Assembly: GCF_014084025.1 (NCBI RefSeq)
Contig: NZ_CP043682.1
Coordinates: forward strand, 186,001-250,000
Source of the DNA: Borrelia sp. A-FGy1
GTDB taxonomy: Bacteria > Spirochaetota > Spirochaetia > Borreliales > Borreliaceae
Reading direction: 5' to 3'
DNA: 64,000 nt
Shown: positions 45,182-55,887 of the stretch, one piece after another
Position numbering within the stretch: the stretch's first letter is position 1
How the letters are laid out: every line of letters begins with the position of its first letter
Translations under genes and position numbers: made by a program
Notes under the pieces: generated by a model
Told to the model about the DNA's origin: nothing
Seen by the model: the letters and a program-made list of their open reading frames with translations, nothing else
Database searches by the model: none

Positions 45182-45901
45182 ATGGTCAAATCATTAACAG
45201 TAAAAAAAAATTTCATGTTAATATCTTTATTAATGATTTTTATAAGTTGTACAAAAAAACCTAAAAATATTAATTTTAATGATATTAACTCAATTTATAA
45301 TGAATCTGATGAACTAGTTATTTCATCAATCTCCGCAGAAAAAGAATCAGAATCCTTTAAGTACCAAATTAGAATCCCCAAAGTAGTACATAATTTAACA
45401 GAAAACAGTAGTCTTCAAGAATTCAATGAAGAGATTCAAAATTATGCAAATGAAACTGTCAAAAACCTAGAAAGCATATCTTTTACTCCTAAAAAAGATT
45501 ATAAAAAACCAAGCTTAAAACTAGATTATGAAATCTACCATGGATACAACATCTATACAATAATATTATCTGCAACTCAGGATATAAATGATATATCCAT
45601 CACAAATTATAGGAGTTATTATATTAGCAAGGATGGAGATTATATACACAACATAGACGACATACTTGAAGTAAAGGAAGCATTTCCTTACTTTACTCAA
45701 AAAATTAAAGAAAAATCACAATCAAACGACTTGATCTTCGATTTACAGCAAGCAGTAATTTATTTTGAAAATAAAAGCATAATTATAAAATTACCTCCTT
45801 ATATATTTAATTTAGATGATACAGAAGAGACAGATAATATCTTCGAATTTAGTGAAGAGGAAATATCAGAATACATTAAGGATAAAATTAATCAAATATG
45901 A
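45182..45901 (+). CDS. Lipoprotein with DUF3298/RsiV-like domain
   Basis: 239 residues. Signal MVKSLTVKKNFMLISLLMIF is followed by ISC with the lipid cysteine at 23. The mature part has the DUF4163/DUF3298 (PdaC/RsiV-like) arrangement: YQIRIPKVV, a central beta domain with ISITNYRSYYISKDGDYIHN, DDILEVKEAFPYFTQKI and IIKLPPYIFN. In other bacteria such domains bind lysozyme or peptidoglycan ligands. The stop overlaps the PreP-like gene start (ATGA), so the two are coupled. GGGAGAAAA lies about 9 bases upstream of ATG. Confidence 0.75.
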   Translation: MVKSLTVKKNFMLISLLMIFISCTKKPKNINFNDINSIYNESDELVISSISAEKESESFKYQIRIPKVVHNLTENSSLQEFNEEIQNYANETVKNLESISFTPKKDYKKPSLKLDYEIYHGYNIYTIILSATQDINDISITNYRSYYISKDGDYIHNIDDILEVKEAFPYFTQKIKEKSQSNDLIFDLQQAVIYFENKSIIIKLPPYIFNLDDTEETDNIFEFSEEEISEYIKDKINQI

Positions 45902-48819
45902 AGAGAAAGAAAATTTTTAGCTTAATCTCAAAAATCCACTTGGAAGAATATGACGCCGAGGGATGTTATTTTAAACATGAAAGTGGCTTAGAAGTATTTG
46001 AACTTAAAAGTAACAAATTCAAAGAAAATGCTTTTGGCATTGCATTTAAAACACTTCCTTTTAATAATACTGGAGTTGCTCATATTCTAGAACACACAAT
46101 TTTCTGTGGTTCAAACAAATATAGAATAAAAGATCCTTTTCTTTATTTAATGAAAGGAAGCTTAAACACTTTTTTAAATGCAATGACTTTTCCAGATAAA
46201 ACTTTATATCCAGCAGCTTCTACTCTACAAAAAGACTATTTTAATTTATTTAAAGTATATGCTGATGCTGTATTTAATCCATTACTTAAAAAAGAAGCTT
46301 TTATGCAAGAAGGTTATAATATTAATCCTAACAACTTTAAATTATCTGGAATTGTTTTAAATGAAATGAAAGGTATTTATTCTAATAAAAATTCTATAAT
46401 TAATGAATTTTCAATTAATTCCTTATTTTGTGAAGGAACTTATAAATACGATTCAGGAGGTAATCCAGTTAATATTATTGACCTTACTTATGAAGAGTTT
46501 ATTGCATTTTATAATAAATACTATACACTCGAAAATTGCAAAATATTTTTATTTGGAAATATTGAAACTGACAAAAATCTAAATTTTATTGAAAAATATA
46601 TTATAAGACCTTATAAAAAAGAAAAATTAAATATTACTTATAATGTAGACAAAACAAAAAGATGGAAACAAGGTAAATTATTAAATTATTGTATTCCAAA
46701 AGAAAATGAAAATACACTCGGAGTATACACAATAAACTGGTTATGTGCCGATATTAAAGATATAAAAGAAAATATTGGACTTGAAATTTTGTCAGAAATT
46801 CTACTGGACGATTCTTGCAAATTCACTATAAACATGCTAAAAAGCCAAATTGGCGACGGGATAGACGATATTAGTGGCACAAATACAGACATAAGGGAAT
46901 GTGTATTCTCATTTGGAATGCAAAATGTAATTCCAGGAAAAGTTGAAGAATTTAGAAACATGGTTTTCAGTGAACTTACAAATCTTGTCAAATCAAAAAT
47001 TCCAAAAGAATTAATACAGGGTATTCTATTCGGTTATGAATTTAGTCTAAAAGAAGAAAAAGGACAAGGATTGGCTATCTCACTAATGATTAAAAGTCTT
47101 AAAGGATGGTTACATGGAATGTATCCTTCTGATACTTTAAAAATCAATTGTTATTTGGATGAAATTAAGAGCAAACTAGAAAAAGGAGAACCTTACTTTG
47201 AGAATTTAATAGAAAAATATCTACTAAATAATAATCATTATACTTTAATCAACTTTATTCCATCCGATGAAACTCTTATGGAAATGGAAGAAAAAATAGA
47301 AAAGAAGTTGATGGATAGAGAAATTAAAATCAAGAAAAATCCCAAAAAATTTGTAGAATTCACAAAAGACTACAATAAATTTAAGAATTATCAAAAAAAG
47401 AAAGATCTTAAATCTGATATTAGTAAACTCCCAATACTTAAGTTAGAGGATTTACCAAAAGAAGTTGATAAAAGTTTAGATTTTAATGAAATACCTGAAC
47501 TTAAATTACATACCTTTGAACTAAAAAACAATAATAATATTTTTAATGTATATTTATTTTTTAAATTAGATTTTTTAGAAAAAGAAGATTTTACACTTCT
47601 CTCTTTATTCAAGAAAGCTATTCAAGATTTATCTACTAAAAATTATTCCTATATAGACTTAAATAATAAAATTCAAAATACTTTCGGGCAATTAAACATA
47701 TATGAAAGCTATGAAGAAGATATTAACGGCAATATTATTAATCTGTTTAACATAAACTTTAAATCATTTAACAACAAAATCAATGAATCATTTACATTAA
47801 TTAAAGAAATTTTAACTAATATAAATTTTCATGATTACGACAGGTTGAAAGAAGTGATATTAAGTATTAAAAATGATTTTAAATCAATTTTAATCCCCAA
47901 AGGACATATATTTGCAATAACAAGATCCGAATCAAAGTTAAGCTTAAACAAATACTTAAGAGAACTTCAACTAGGAATTACAGGAAGAGAATTTTGGCAA
48001 AAAATAAAAACAGACACAGACTATCTAAAAGAAATAGCTCATAATTTAGAAAAAATAAAAAACAAAATAATTTTAAAAAACAATTTTTCATCTCTCATTA
48101 TAGGAAATGCCAAAGATGTGATTAAAAAATTGGAAATCGAACTATTTATACTAAAAGAAAGTTTAATTGAAAAAATTTATGTAAATACATTAAATACAAT
48201 AGACCCAGTAAATGAGCCACTAAAAGAAATAATTATTATCCCATCAAAAGTATATTTCAACTGCATAAGTTTTTTAAGTTATAAAATAAAAGATAAAAAC
48301 TATCCAAAAATAAACTTTTTAGCGCATATATTAAAAAGCGGAATTTTCTGGGAAAAAATAAGAGTTATAGGCGGAGCCTATGGAGCATTTGCGTCTATTA
48401 CAAACGGAATATTTTCTTTTTCATCATATAGAGATCCTAACTTTGTAAAAACATATCAAGTATTTGAAAAATCATTAGAAGAATTGGCCAATAACAATAA
48501 AATCAAAAATGAAGATCTCTATACTTATTTAGTAGGAGTAATAGGCCTTAGTACTAAGGTAAAAACAAAATCCAGAGAAATACTTGAAAGTTATAAGAGA
48601 AAGCTATTAAAAATTAGTGACGAACTAAGGCAAGATATTAGAGATTCTTACTTTAAAATAACAATAAAAGACATTAAAAATATATCTGGAGAAGTATTAA
48701 ATCAGCTAAAACAAAAAAACAGCATAACTTCTCTTATCAATAATGAAACCTACGAAAACGAAAAAGAAAAACTAGAAAAACTCATTGGGGAAAAATATAA
48801 AGTAAAGAAAATATATTAA
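45898..48819 (+). CDS. M16 metalloprotease of the PreP type
   Basis: 973 residues, about the length of presequence-degrading PreP. The inverted zinc motif HILEH (residues 62-66) is followed by the third ligand in GIVLNEMKG (about residue 158). The two halves are homologous M16 domains joined by a hinge (about 470-530), enclosing a peptide chamber. Such enzymes digest short unstructured peptides. No signal peptide is seen; in Borrelia it would act in the cytosol unless exported otherwise. Coupled to the upstream lipoprotein gene. Confidence 0.88.
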   Translation: MKRKKIFSLISKIHLEEYDAEGCYFKHESGLEVFELKSNKFKENAFGIAFKTLPFNNTGVAHILEHTIFCGSNKYRIKDPFLYLMKGSLNTFLNAMTFPDKTLYPAASTLQKDYFNLFKVYADAVFNPLLKKEAFMQEGYNINPNNFKLSGIVLNEMKGIYSNKNSIINEFSINSLFCEGTYKYDSGGNPVNIIDLTYEEFIAFYNKYYTLENCKIFLFGNIETDKNLNFIEKYIIRPYKKEKLNITYNVDKTKRWKQGKLLNYCIPKENENTLGVYTINWLCADIKDIKENIGLEILSEILLDDSCKFTINMLKSQIGDGIDDISGTNTDIRECVFSFGMQNVIPGKVEEFRNMVFSELTNLVKSKIPKELIQGILFGYEFSLKEEKGQGLAISLMIKSLKGWLHGMYPSDTLKINCYLDEIKSKLEKGEPYFENLIEKYLLNNNHYTLINFIPSDETLMEMEEKIEKKLMDREIKIKKNPKKFVEFTKDYNKFKNYQKKKDLKSDISKLPILKLEDLPKEVDKSLDFNEIPELKLHTFELKNNNNIFNVYLFFKLDFLEKEDFTLLSLFKKAIQDLSTKNYSYIDLNNKIQNTFGQLNIYESYEEDINGNIINLFNINFKSFNNKINESFTLIKEILTNINFHDYDRLKEVILSIKNDFKSILIPKGHIFAITRSESKLSLNKYLRELQLGITGREFWQKIKTDTDYLKEIAHNLEKIKNKIILKNNFSSLIIGNAKDVIKKLEIELFILKESLIEKIYVNTLNTIDPVNEPLKEIIIIPSKVYFNCISFLSYKIKDKNYPKINFLAHILKSGIFWEKIRVIGGAYGAFASITNGIFSFSSYRDPNFVKTYQVFEKSLEELANNNKIKNEDLYTYLVGVIGLSTKVKTKSREILESYKRKLLKISDELRQDIRDSYFKITIKDIKNISGEVLNQLKQKNSITSLINNETYENEKEKLEKLIGEKYKVKKIY

Positions 48820-48855
48820 ATAATTAAATATAATAAATAATAAAAATTAATGCTT

Positions 48856-49101
48856 TTAAGCTTTTTTATACTTTTTGTTAAACTTATCAATCCTACCTGC
48901 CGCATCAACAAATTTTTGATGACCTGTATAAAAAGGATGTGACTTACTTGTAATTTCGACATTAATCAATGGATATTCTTTATTATCACTATACTTAATT
49001 GTCTCTTTTGAAGTTAAAGTAGACTTAGCCAAAAACATTGCACCATTAGACCCATCTTTAAAAACTACCAAATTACTTCTAGGATGTATATTTTTCTTCA
49101 T
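48856..49101 (-). CDS. rpmE: 50S ribosomal protein L31, zinc-free type B
   Basis: 81 residues starting [20 protein letters not shown], with [20 protein letters not shown] and a basic end. None of the CxxC zinc ligands of type A L31 are present, so this is the C-minus type. L31 bridges the 50S and 30S subunits. ATG follows AGAGAGGC (GAGAGGCTTT). Ends convergently with the PreP-like gene; the L31 stop lies 36 bp away. Confidence 0.95.
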   Translation of the reverse strand: MKKNIHPRSNLVVFKDGSNGAMFLAKSTLTSKETIKYSDNKEYPLINVEITSKSHPFYTGHQKFVDAAGRIDKFNKKYKKA

Positions 49102-49160
49102 AAAGCCTCTCTATTAAACTAACTAAAGTTTAATTCAAATTAAAAAGAAAGTCAATTTTA

Positions 49161-50702
49161 TTAATCGCCATTACTCATAGTCTTTAAAAAAATTTCATTA
49201 TTTTTACTTTTTTTCATTTTTTCAACTAAAGCCTCAACACCTTCATAATCATCAACACCACCTAAAATCTTTCTAATAAGTAAAATTTTAGAACGCTCCT
49301 CCTCATTCAATAATAACTCTTCTTTTCTTGTTCCCGATTTCTTAATATTAATAGCAGGGAAAAGTCTTCTGTCTGCCAGGCTTCTATCAAGTATTAACTC
49401 CATGTTACCAGTGCTCTTAAACTCTTCAAAAATAACCTCATCCATTCTACTTCCAGTATCAACTAAAGCTGTAGCAATAATAGTAAGGCTTCCACCCTCT
49501 TCAATATTTCTAGCAGAACCAAAAAATCTCTTTGGCTTATGCAAAGCATTAGAATCAACCCCTCCAGAAAGTATTTTGCCAGAAGTCGGCATAGTCTGAT
49601 TGTAAGCTCTTGCAAGTCTTGTAATAGAATCTAAAAGAATAACAACATCTTTTTTATTCTCAACAAGTCTTTTTGCCTTCTCAATCACCATTTCTGCTAC
49701 CTGGACATGCCTGCTGGCTTGCTCATCAAAATTAGATGCAATCACTTCACCCCTAACACCTCGTATCATATCAGTCACCTCTTCAGGCCTCTCATCAATA
49801 AGTAAAATCATCAAAATAATTCCTGGATAATTAGTAGTTATTGCATTAGCTATTTTCTGAAGCAAAGTAGTTTTTCCAGCCTTTGGAGGAGATACTATTA
49901 AAGCTCTCTGCCCCTTTCCAATAGGTGCAAAAAGATTAATAAGCCTCGTAGAGATGTTACAATTTTCATATTCAAGATCTAACTTTGAACTAGGATACAA
50001 AGGCGTTAGGTTATCAAAAGGTATTCTATTTTGTGCAAAAGTAGGGTCTTGATCATTAATACTCTTAATCTTAATCATAGCAAAAAATCTCTCTCCATCC
50101 CTCGGAGATCTAATCTGCCCATATAAAATATCACCTGTCCTTAAATTAAAAAGTCTAATCTGAGAAGGCGATACATAAACATCGTTACCTCCTGAAAGAT
50201 AAGAATTAGATGCTGTACGCAAAAATCCATATCCATCACTTAAAACATCAAGAACTCCAGTAAATAAAACACTAATATTATGCTCAGTTAGTATCTTAAC
50301 AAGTAAAAATATCAACTCTGTCTTTTTCATGGTTACTGCAATAGTATGATTAGTTCCAAGTCCTTCAACAACTTTTCTAACCTCAGTAATGGGTTTATCA
50401 TAAAGAGTATTTATAGTTATACTATCCTTTCCTCCTAAAAAATCAACAATATTACTCTGTTCAAGTGTTTTAATACTATTTTCTAGATCCGGACTAGACA
50501 TATCATAATCAAAATCTGGAGACACACCATTAATTACCTTCAATCGTTCGTTTTCAGATTTTTTAGATGAACTAGAAGCTTCTTTTTTAGCAACAACTTT
50601 AACTACCTTTTTCTTTGAATTATCTTCGTTTTTTAATTCTTTAGATGAATTTAAACGCTTCATTTCATCTTCTAAATCAAATTCCTCAAATTTTCTATCC
50701 AT
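49161..50702 (-). CDS. rho: Transcription termination factor Rho
   Basis: 513 residues from ATG 50702, which follows GAGGAG at five bases; the frame is open upstream but without start signals. N-terminal extension of about 80 residues rich in K, E and S ([20 protein letters not shown]), then the cold-shock RNA-binding domain ([20 protein letters not shown]) and the RecA-like ATPase with [34 protein letters not shown] and [13 protein letters not shown]. Terminates untranslated transcripts; the scarcity of intrinsic terminators here fits a strong role for Rho (inference). Confidence 0.96.
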   Translation of the reverse strand: MDRKFEEFDLEDEMKRLNSSKELKNEDNSKKKVVKVVAKKEASSSSKKSENERLKVINGVSPDFDYDMSSPDLENSIKTLEQSNIVDFLGGKDSITINTLYDKPITEVRKVVEGLGTNHTIAVTMKKTELIFLLVKILTEHNISVLFTGVLDVLSDGYGFLRTASNSYLSGGNDVYVSPSQIRLFNLRTGDILYGQIRSPRDGERFFAMIKIKSINDQDPTFAQNRIPFDNLTPLYPSSKLDLEYENCNISTRLINLFAPIGKGQRALIVSPPKAGKTTLLQKIANAITTNYPGIILMILLIDERPEEVTDMIRGVRGEVIASNFDEQASRHVQVAEMVIEKAKRLVENKKDVVILLDSITRLARAYNQTMPTSGKILSGGVDSNALHKPKRFFGSARNIEEGGSLTIIATALVDTGSRMDEVIFEEFKSTGNMELILDRSLADRRLFPAINIKKSGTRKEELLLNEEERSKILLIRKILGGVDDYEGVEALVEKMKKSKNNEIFLKTMSNGD

Positions 50703-50787
50703 AATCTCCTCTATGAGACAAATTTTTAAGAAGGGATCTAAAAGCAATATTTACAATTATACTAACTAGAAAATGTATAAGTTAATT

Positions 50788-51195
50788 TCATTGAAAAGTA
50801 TCTTTTATTTGTGAAACTGTAAAAGCAAACAAATCTATACTCTCATTAGATTTAATCATTTCACACTTACCATCAAAGACTATATTATCATTAATAAATA
50901 TTTTTTTTGTCTTAATATCGCCATATATCTTACAACCACTATTTAAATAAACTTTATTACTGGCATTCACACTTCCCTTTAAAATCCCTTCAATTATCAA
51001 TGTATCGCAAGTTATAACATCTGTAATAACTTTACTATTTCTACCTATAAAAAGTATTCCACTCTTTGAAAATATCTCACCCTCAAAAGACGAATCAAGA
51101 TATAAAGCACCCTCAAACTTTAACTTTCCCCTAAAAATTAAGCTTGCATCCAGTCTGCAATCCCACTTATAATCATCTCTAATATCAGGAGACAT
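50788..51195 (-). CDS. Bactofilin-family cytoskeletal protein
   Basis: 135 residues with a central beta-helix made of short hydrophobic repeats (DASLIFRGKLKFEGALYLDS, FEGEIFSKSGILFIGRNSKV, DTLIIEGILKGSVNASNKVY), the polymer-forming bactofilin (DUF583) fold. Bactofilins polymerise without nucleotide and position cell-wall enzymes or shape cells. Its ATG overlaps the hbb stop codon (TAATG), so it is coupled to hbb. rho follows downstream after a gap of about 85 bp. Confidence 0.9.
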   Translation of the reverse strand: MSPDIRDDYKWDCRLDASLIFRGKLKFEGALYLDSSFEGEIFSKSGILFIGRNSKVITDVITCDTLIIEGILKGSVNASNKVYLNSGCKIYGDIKTKKIFINDNIVFDGKCEMIKSNESIDLFAFTVSQIKDTFQ

Positions 51196-51524
51196 TAATT
51201 ATCCCTTATACCCCATACTCTTTCTTTTAAATCTTTACCCGGACGGAAATAAGCTACATGATGATCTTCAACTCTAACATACTCACCAGTCTGAGGATTA
51301 CGTGCATTCTGACGCCCCTTCCTTTTCCTCACTTCAAATGTACCAAAAGACCTAAATTCTATAACATTATTAAGACAAAGACTATTTTTAAGCTCTTCAA
51401 AAAAAGCATCAACTACAAGTTTTATATATTTTTTCTCTATTTTTTCATTATTATTTTTAATATTTAAATTAATCAAATCGATAATATCCGACTTAGTAAT
51501 TTTGGGTCTTCTTGAAAAAGACAT
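51195..51524 (-). CDS. hbb: HU/IHF-type DNA-binding protein Hbb
   Basis: 109 residues, a little longer than HU (about 90). The DNA-binding arm [20 protein letters not shown] is standard for the HU/IHF family, and the N-terminal helix pair starts [14 protein letters not shown]. Hbb of Borrelia bends DNA and binds near replication and promoter regions. It lies between rpsT and the bactofilin gene; the hbb-rpsT arrangement is known from B. burgdorferi. The gap to rpsT is 11 bp. Confidence 0.96.
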   Translation of the reverse strand: MSFSRRPKITKSDIIDLINLNIKNNNEKIEKKYIKLVVDAFFEELKNSLCLNNVIEFRSFGTFEVRKRKGRQNARNPQTGEYVRVEDHHVAYFRPGKDLKERVWGIRDN

Positions 51525-51535
51525 AAACCATTTCC

Positions 51536-51793
51536 TTATTTTAATAGCAAAATACTCAAATTTGATTTTTTACGAGCAGCTTTATTTCTATGAATAATTT
51601 TTTTCCTAGCAGCAGTATCTAACTTTTTTGAAACAAACTTAAAAAATTCTAAAGCTTCTGCTATCTTTCCTTCTCTTGCCATCCTAATACAACGCTTTTC
51701 TATAGTCTTTAATTCACTCTTAACACTTGAATTTCTTAGATTTCTCCTTAAATTTTGCCGCACCCTCTTTAATGCCGATGGATTATTTCCCAA
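51536..51793 (-). CDS. rpsT: 30S ribosomal protein S20
   Basis: 85 residues, basic, starting [20 protein letters not shown], then KTIEKRC and [20 protein letters not shown], matching S20 (consensus N-x-x-S-A-x-K-R-x-R...D-x-x-A-x-K-x-x-I-H-x-N-x-A-x-R-x-K). The start codon is TTG at 51793, with AAGGAG five bases upstream. S20 binds 16S rRNA early in 30S assembly. Probably the first gene of rpsT-hbb-bactofilin. Confidence 0.95.
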   Translation of the reverse strand: MGNNPSALKRVRQNLRRNLRNSSVKSELKTIEKRCIRMAREGKIAEALEFFKFVSKKLDTAARKKIIHRNKAARKKSNLSILLLK

Positions 51794-51862
51794 ATCAAAC
51801 TCCTTAATACAGCCAATATGGTAATAAATATATCAACTAATTAAAATATAGTCAATCTAAAA

Positions 51863-52693
51863 TCAAGTTACCTTATTGCAATAATTATAAACATATGCAA
51901 AAGCTCTATGCATAGAATAAGACATTCTTTTTTCATTAATAAACACACTATTAAGTTGTTCACTGTACTTATCATAATAAATAAAAGATAACAAGTAATC
52001 ATTAGCATTAAGATCAGTGCTATTTAAAAATACATTTTTAAAAAATTTATAAAAGTATTCTTTTTTAGAAAATATTTTTCTTTCATAAATAGAAGTTTCT
52101 CTAAACTCATAAAAAATAACTAAATTCTTTATGATTAAAATATCACCTATCAAAACTTTGATGTCAATAAAAAAAATAAAAAGAAATATTATTATATTAT
52201 TAAATGCAACATAATAAATAAAAAGACTAATCAAAATTCTAAATAAAAGACTTACTAAATAAATACCTGATACATAATACCTCTGTGGAAATTCTTGAAT
52301 TTTTGCAATGAACAAATCTTCTCTAATAGATTTAAGTTTTCTAAAAAATTCAACCAAATAATCTTTTCTTAAAAAACAAATTTTTATTTTTTGGCCATTA
52401 CTTAAACCCAAAATTAACATATTATCTAATAATCTTTTCTTAAGCCATAAAATATCATTAAAATCAAAATTAATTTTGGAATATAAATTCTTATATAAAA
52501 TACTATTATTTCTAAATTCAATATTATAACAATATCTGAAGTAAGAGATTACTACAAAAATATTTATTAATATTAAGAAAAATATAAAAATACCAAATAT
52601 ATCCTTATACAAAAAAATATAGAATATAGAAAAACTAACATTAAACATAAAAATAAAAATTAACCTAATTGTATAAAAGGATATTTCATTCAT
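51863..52693 (-). CDS. Integral membrane protein, unknown function
   Basis: 276 residues, rich in F, I, Y and L, with two hydrophobic pairs (about residues 5-30 and 33-55, then 140-165 and 166-195) around a cytosolic-looking loop and a C-terminal soluble tail. No recognised family. Residues RYYVSGIYLVSLLFRILISL begin the second pair. It follows ychF by about 15 bp on the same strand and is probably cotranscribed with it. Function not assigned. Confidence 0.7.
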   Translation of the reverse strand: MNEISFYTIRLIFIFMFNVSFSIFYIFLYKDIFGIFIFFLILINIFVVISYFRYCYNIEFRNNSILYKNLYSKINFDFNDILWLKKRLLDNMLILGLSNGQKIKICFLRKDYLVEFFRKLKSIREDLFIAKIQEFPQRYYVSGIYLVSLLFRILISLFIYYVAFNNIIIFLFIFFIDIKVLIGDILIIKNLVIFYEFRETSIYERKIFSKKEYFYKFFKNVFLNSTDLNANDYLLSFIYYDKYSEQLNSVFINEKRMSYSMHRAFAYVYNYCNKVT

Positions 52694-52707
52694 ATTTACA
52701 TTATTAT

Positions 52708-53814
52708 TTAAACATTAAATCTAAAGAAGATTATATCACCATCTTTTACTAAATAATCTTTTCCCTCAAGTCTAAATCTCCCATTCTCCTTTAATTTTTG
52801 CACGCTTCGAAATTCAACCAAATCATCATATGAATACACCTCTGCTTTAATGAACCCTCTCTGGAAATCACTATGTATTATACCCGCAGCCTCTGGAGCT
52901 TTCATTCCATCAATAAAAGTCCAAGCTTTAACTTCATGAATACCAGCAGTAAAATAAGTCCTAAGGCCTAAAGTATAATAAGTTTTCTTTATTAGACTAT
53001 TAAGTCCGCTATCTTTTATTCCAAAAGAAGTAAGAATCTCTTTCCTCTCATCCAAATTCTCAACTCCAGCAAGTTCTGCTTCAATCTTGGCACACAAAAT
53101 TAAATAATCATTACCTTCCCTTGACGCAATATCTTTTACAACATCTGTATACTTATTGCCAAAAAAAGAATTTTCATCTACATTACAAACATATATAACT
53201 TTTTTAATAGTCAAAAGATTTAAAGATTTGATAAATTCATTCTCAAATTCATCAAATACAAATTCAACTGCTGGTCTAATATCCATTAAATGCTTTTCAA
53301 GCTTTTTAAGCATCAAAATAATTCTCTTTGAGTTCTCACTAATCTTCCTATCAGTACCTTTTATACTTTTTTCATTCTTTAATATACTTCTTCTTACAGT
53401 ATCAAGATCTGCAAGGCAAAGCTCTGTGTTAATTGTGTCTATATCTCTTCTTGGATTTACATTTCCATCAACATGAATAACGTCTCTATCCTCAAAACAT
53501 CTAACAACATGAACAACAATAGAAACTTCCCTAATATTAGACAAAAATTTATTGCCTAGTCCCTCTCCCATAGAGGCTCCCTTAACAAGACCTGCTATAT
53601 CGACAAACTCCATAACAGCTGATGTAGCTTTTTTAGATAAAATCAAACTTACAATTTTTTCAAGTCTCTCATCAGGTATTGCTACAATGCCCACGTTTGG
53701 CTCAATAGTACAAAAAGGATAGCTGGCAATTTCCGTCTTCATTGATGTTAAAGATGAAAATAAAGTAGATTTACCTACATTAGGCATTCCCACTATCCCT
53801 GCATTAAGCGACAT
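52708..53814 (-). CDS. ychF: Redox-responsive ATPase/GTPase YchF (OLA1-type)
   Basis: 368 residues from ATG 53814, which follows GGAGGAGTATTT. Motifs GMPNVGKST (P-loop), PFCTIEPNVG, FVDIAGLVKGAS (where other Obg GTPases have DTAG) and YVCNVDE (NxxE rather than NKxD, giving ATP preference), then the coiled region and a TGS domain (AWTFIDGMKAPEAAGIIHSD, VKDGDIIFFRF). It binds ribosomes and regulates stress responses. The upstream in-frame start at 53835 lacks a ribosome-binding site. Confidence 0.96.
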   Translation of the reverse strand: MSLNAGIVGMPNVGKSTLFSSLTSMKTEIASYPFCTIEPNVGIVAIPDERLEKIVSLILSKKATSAVMEFVDIAGLVKGASMGEGLGNKFLSNIREVSIVVHVVRCFEDRDVIHVDGNVNPRRDIDTINTELCLADLDTVRRSILKNEKSIKGTDRKISENSKRIILMLKKLEKHLMDIRPAVEFVFDEFENEFIKSLNLLTIKKVIYVCNVDENSFFGNKYTDVVKDIASREGNDYLILCAKIEAELAGVENLDERKEILTSFGIKDSGLNSLIKKTYYTLGLRTYFTAGIHEVKAWTFIDGMKAPEAAGIIHSDFQRGFIKAEVYSYDDLVEFRSVQKLKENGRFRLEGKDYLVKDGDIIFFRFNV

Positions 53815-53835
53815 AAATACTCCTCCTACCCCCAA

Positions 53836-55845
53836 CTAATTAACAAAATATGCAAATTCTCCTCTGCCCGTCTGCTGATTAAAATTGATTTCAACCGATA
53901 GATTAAAATATCCATTAGGCTCCTGTGTATCAGGATAGTTGTGCTCAAGTAAATAAGTGCCTGTCTTCTGTCCTAAAATCAAATCATAAACCTTAGATAC
54001 TCCTTCATAAGATGAAAAAGGAATCACAGCCCCTCCAGTTTCATCTACCAAATATTGCAACTTAGGATCAACAGGGCTATTTCCAAACAATACTAAATAA
54101 AATCTAATATCATTATTTTTATAATAATTTAAAATAGTGTCTATAGAATAGGTATCAAAAGCAGAACGACTTAAAGTTCCATTATTAAAATAAAGAACAG
54201 CTCTCTTTGAACTTCTTGACATAAGCTCAGAGCCTGCAAGCTTCAAGCTAACGTCTGTCTTCACATAAGTTGAATCATAAGATCCAAGAGAATTTGTCTT
54301 GTTAATAGTACTTAATAAACTCTCAATATTGTCTATTAAAGGTACACTTGTTGCATTTACAAAGCTAAATTTCTTATTCTTTTTATTCTTTATGAGGGTA
54401 TTTATACCCATAATCTGTTCTTTTTCATATTTTTTCATACCCAAAGATTTATCAAATATAATTGAAATATTCATCTCATTAGATAGATTAACATCATAAG
54501 CAACTTTGGGTTTAATAATATAGTATGCTTCATTAGCTATTGCAAAATTTTCACTTTTAAGTCCTACAACTGGCAATCCATTTCTACTACTAACATTAAG
54601 TTCAACATAAATTTTAGAATCGCCATCTCTAATTACTCGCCTAATATCAACATTTAAACTATCATAAATACTAACATCACTTTTATAGATTGAAATTTTT
54701 GCCTTATTAAAATCTGAAACAATAATTTGATTATTGACATCAATAACTGAATACGAAATTTTTGAATCAATATCATCTGCTTTTAAAAGCTTAATAAATG
54801 TTTTTCCTAAAACATTATATTTATAAACACCATATCTTGAAGATATAATAATATTATTTCCACTGAAATCACTACTAAGCCCTTCTATTCCCTCAATAGA
54901 AGTCTGAACAGTATACAAATGATTGCCACTAGTATCAAAAATCTCAATAGAACCCCTAAGTGCATCAGCAACATAAATATTTCCATTTAAATATGTAACT
55001 CCTGTAGGACCCAAAAGTCCCATAAAACCCACTGTTTTAACACCAAAATGCAAAATAAAATTACCTTCAGCATCAAACTTGCTTATTCGTTTATTTCCCC
55101 ATTCACTTACATAAATATAATTTCTATTATCAATAGTCATGTATTGAGGAGCAAGCAACTCACCAATTCCTGTCCCTTTCTTTCCAATAGAACCTTTTTT
55201 AACTCCAATCGTTTTATCATAAATGCCAATCTCATCTCTTGAGTAAAGAGTAACATAAAGTAATCCATCAAGTTCAACTACATCATAAGGTGATTTTAAG
55301 TAACTAATACCATCCTTAATCAAAATATCAACATTATTATTAACATCAAAATGTAATATCTCATTTCCTACAAAATTAACAGCATAATATCCACCATATT
55401 GATCCGCTTTCAAAGACGTAACCTGATATCCATGCGGTCGCTTGTATATAGAATTATCAAGGGATGCTACTCTAATAAGCCTTTCAACACCAAGTTCGTG
55501 GTCTAAAAATAGACCCCTTCTTTGTTCAACAATAGATATTAATTGCCTAAGATATGCAACCTTATATCCCTGAGATTGTAAATTTCTCCATTCCATCAAA
55601 GCTTCTTCAATATATCCCAGTCTATAGTAAACATTACCCGTCCAAAAATGATAATCAAGGTTGTTTGGATCAAAACTTAAAACCTTTTTAAGAGACAATA
55701 AAGCATCATCATAAAGGCCATTATTATAAGAATTAAGAGCCCATCTAAATTCTTCCTGAGCATCTTTATTTGTAACTATACCCTGAGAATTTAAAACAAA
55801 TATATTTCCAAAAAGCAAAATAATTATATTAAAAAACAACACCAT
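53836..55845 (-). CDS. Exported TPR-NHL-vWA protein, unknown function
   Basis: 669 residues from ATG 55845 (an open frame continues to 55902 but would run into the operator-like palindrome). Signal peptide (MVLFFNIIILLFGNIFVLN), two TPR-like units (about 30-105), an NHL-type beta propeller (LAPQYMTIDNRNYIYVSEWG, GPTGVTYLNGNIYVADALRG and others, about 120-390) and a C-terminal region like a von Willebrand A domain (NISIIFDKSLGMKK, a D-x-S-x-x-M metal-site pattern; RAVLYFNNGT). Probably a periplasmic adhesive or sensing protein (inference). Its gene ends just before ychF. Confidence 0.8.
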   Translation of the reverse strand: MVLFFNIIILLFGNIFVLNSQGIVTNKDAQEEFRWALNSYNNGLYDDALLSLKKVLSFDPNNLDYHFWTGNVYYRLGYIEEALMEWRNLQSQGYKVAYLRQLISIVEQRRGLFLDHELGVERLIRVASLDNSIYKRPHGYQVTSLKADQYGGYYAVNFVGNEILHFDVNNNVDILIKDGISYLKSPYDVVELDGLLYVTLYSRDEIGIYDKTIGVKKGSIGKKGTGIGELLAPQYMTIDNRNYIYVSEWGNKRISKFDAEGNFILHFGVKTVGFMGLLGPTGVTYLNGNIYVADALRGSIEIFDTSGNHLYTVQTSIEGIEGLSSDFSGNNIIISSRYGVYKYNVLGKTFIKLLKADDIDSKISYSVIDVNNQIIVSDFNKAKISIYKSDVSIYDSLNVDIRRVIRDGDSKIYVELNVSSRNGLPVVGLKSENFAIANEAYYIIKPKVAYDVNLSNEMNISIIFDKSLGMKKYEKEQIMGINTLIKNKKNKKFSFVNATSVPLIDNIESLLSTINKTNSLGSYDSTYVKTDVSLKLAGSELMSRSSKRAVLYFNNGTLSRSAFDTYSIDTILNYYKNNDIRFYLVLFGNSPVDPKLQYLVDETGGAVIPFSSYEGVSKVYDLILGQKTGTYLLEHNYPDTQEPNGYFNLSVEINFNQQTGRGEFAYFVN

Positions 55846-55887
55846 TTTTCTTAACCCAAAAGCAATATTACTTACAGTTAGCATTAG

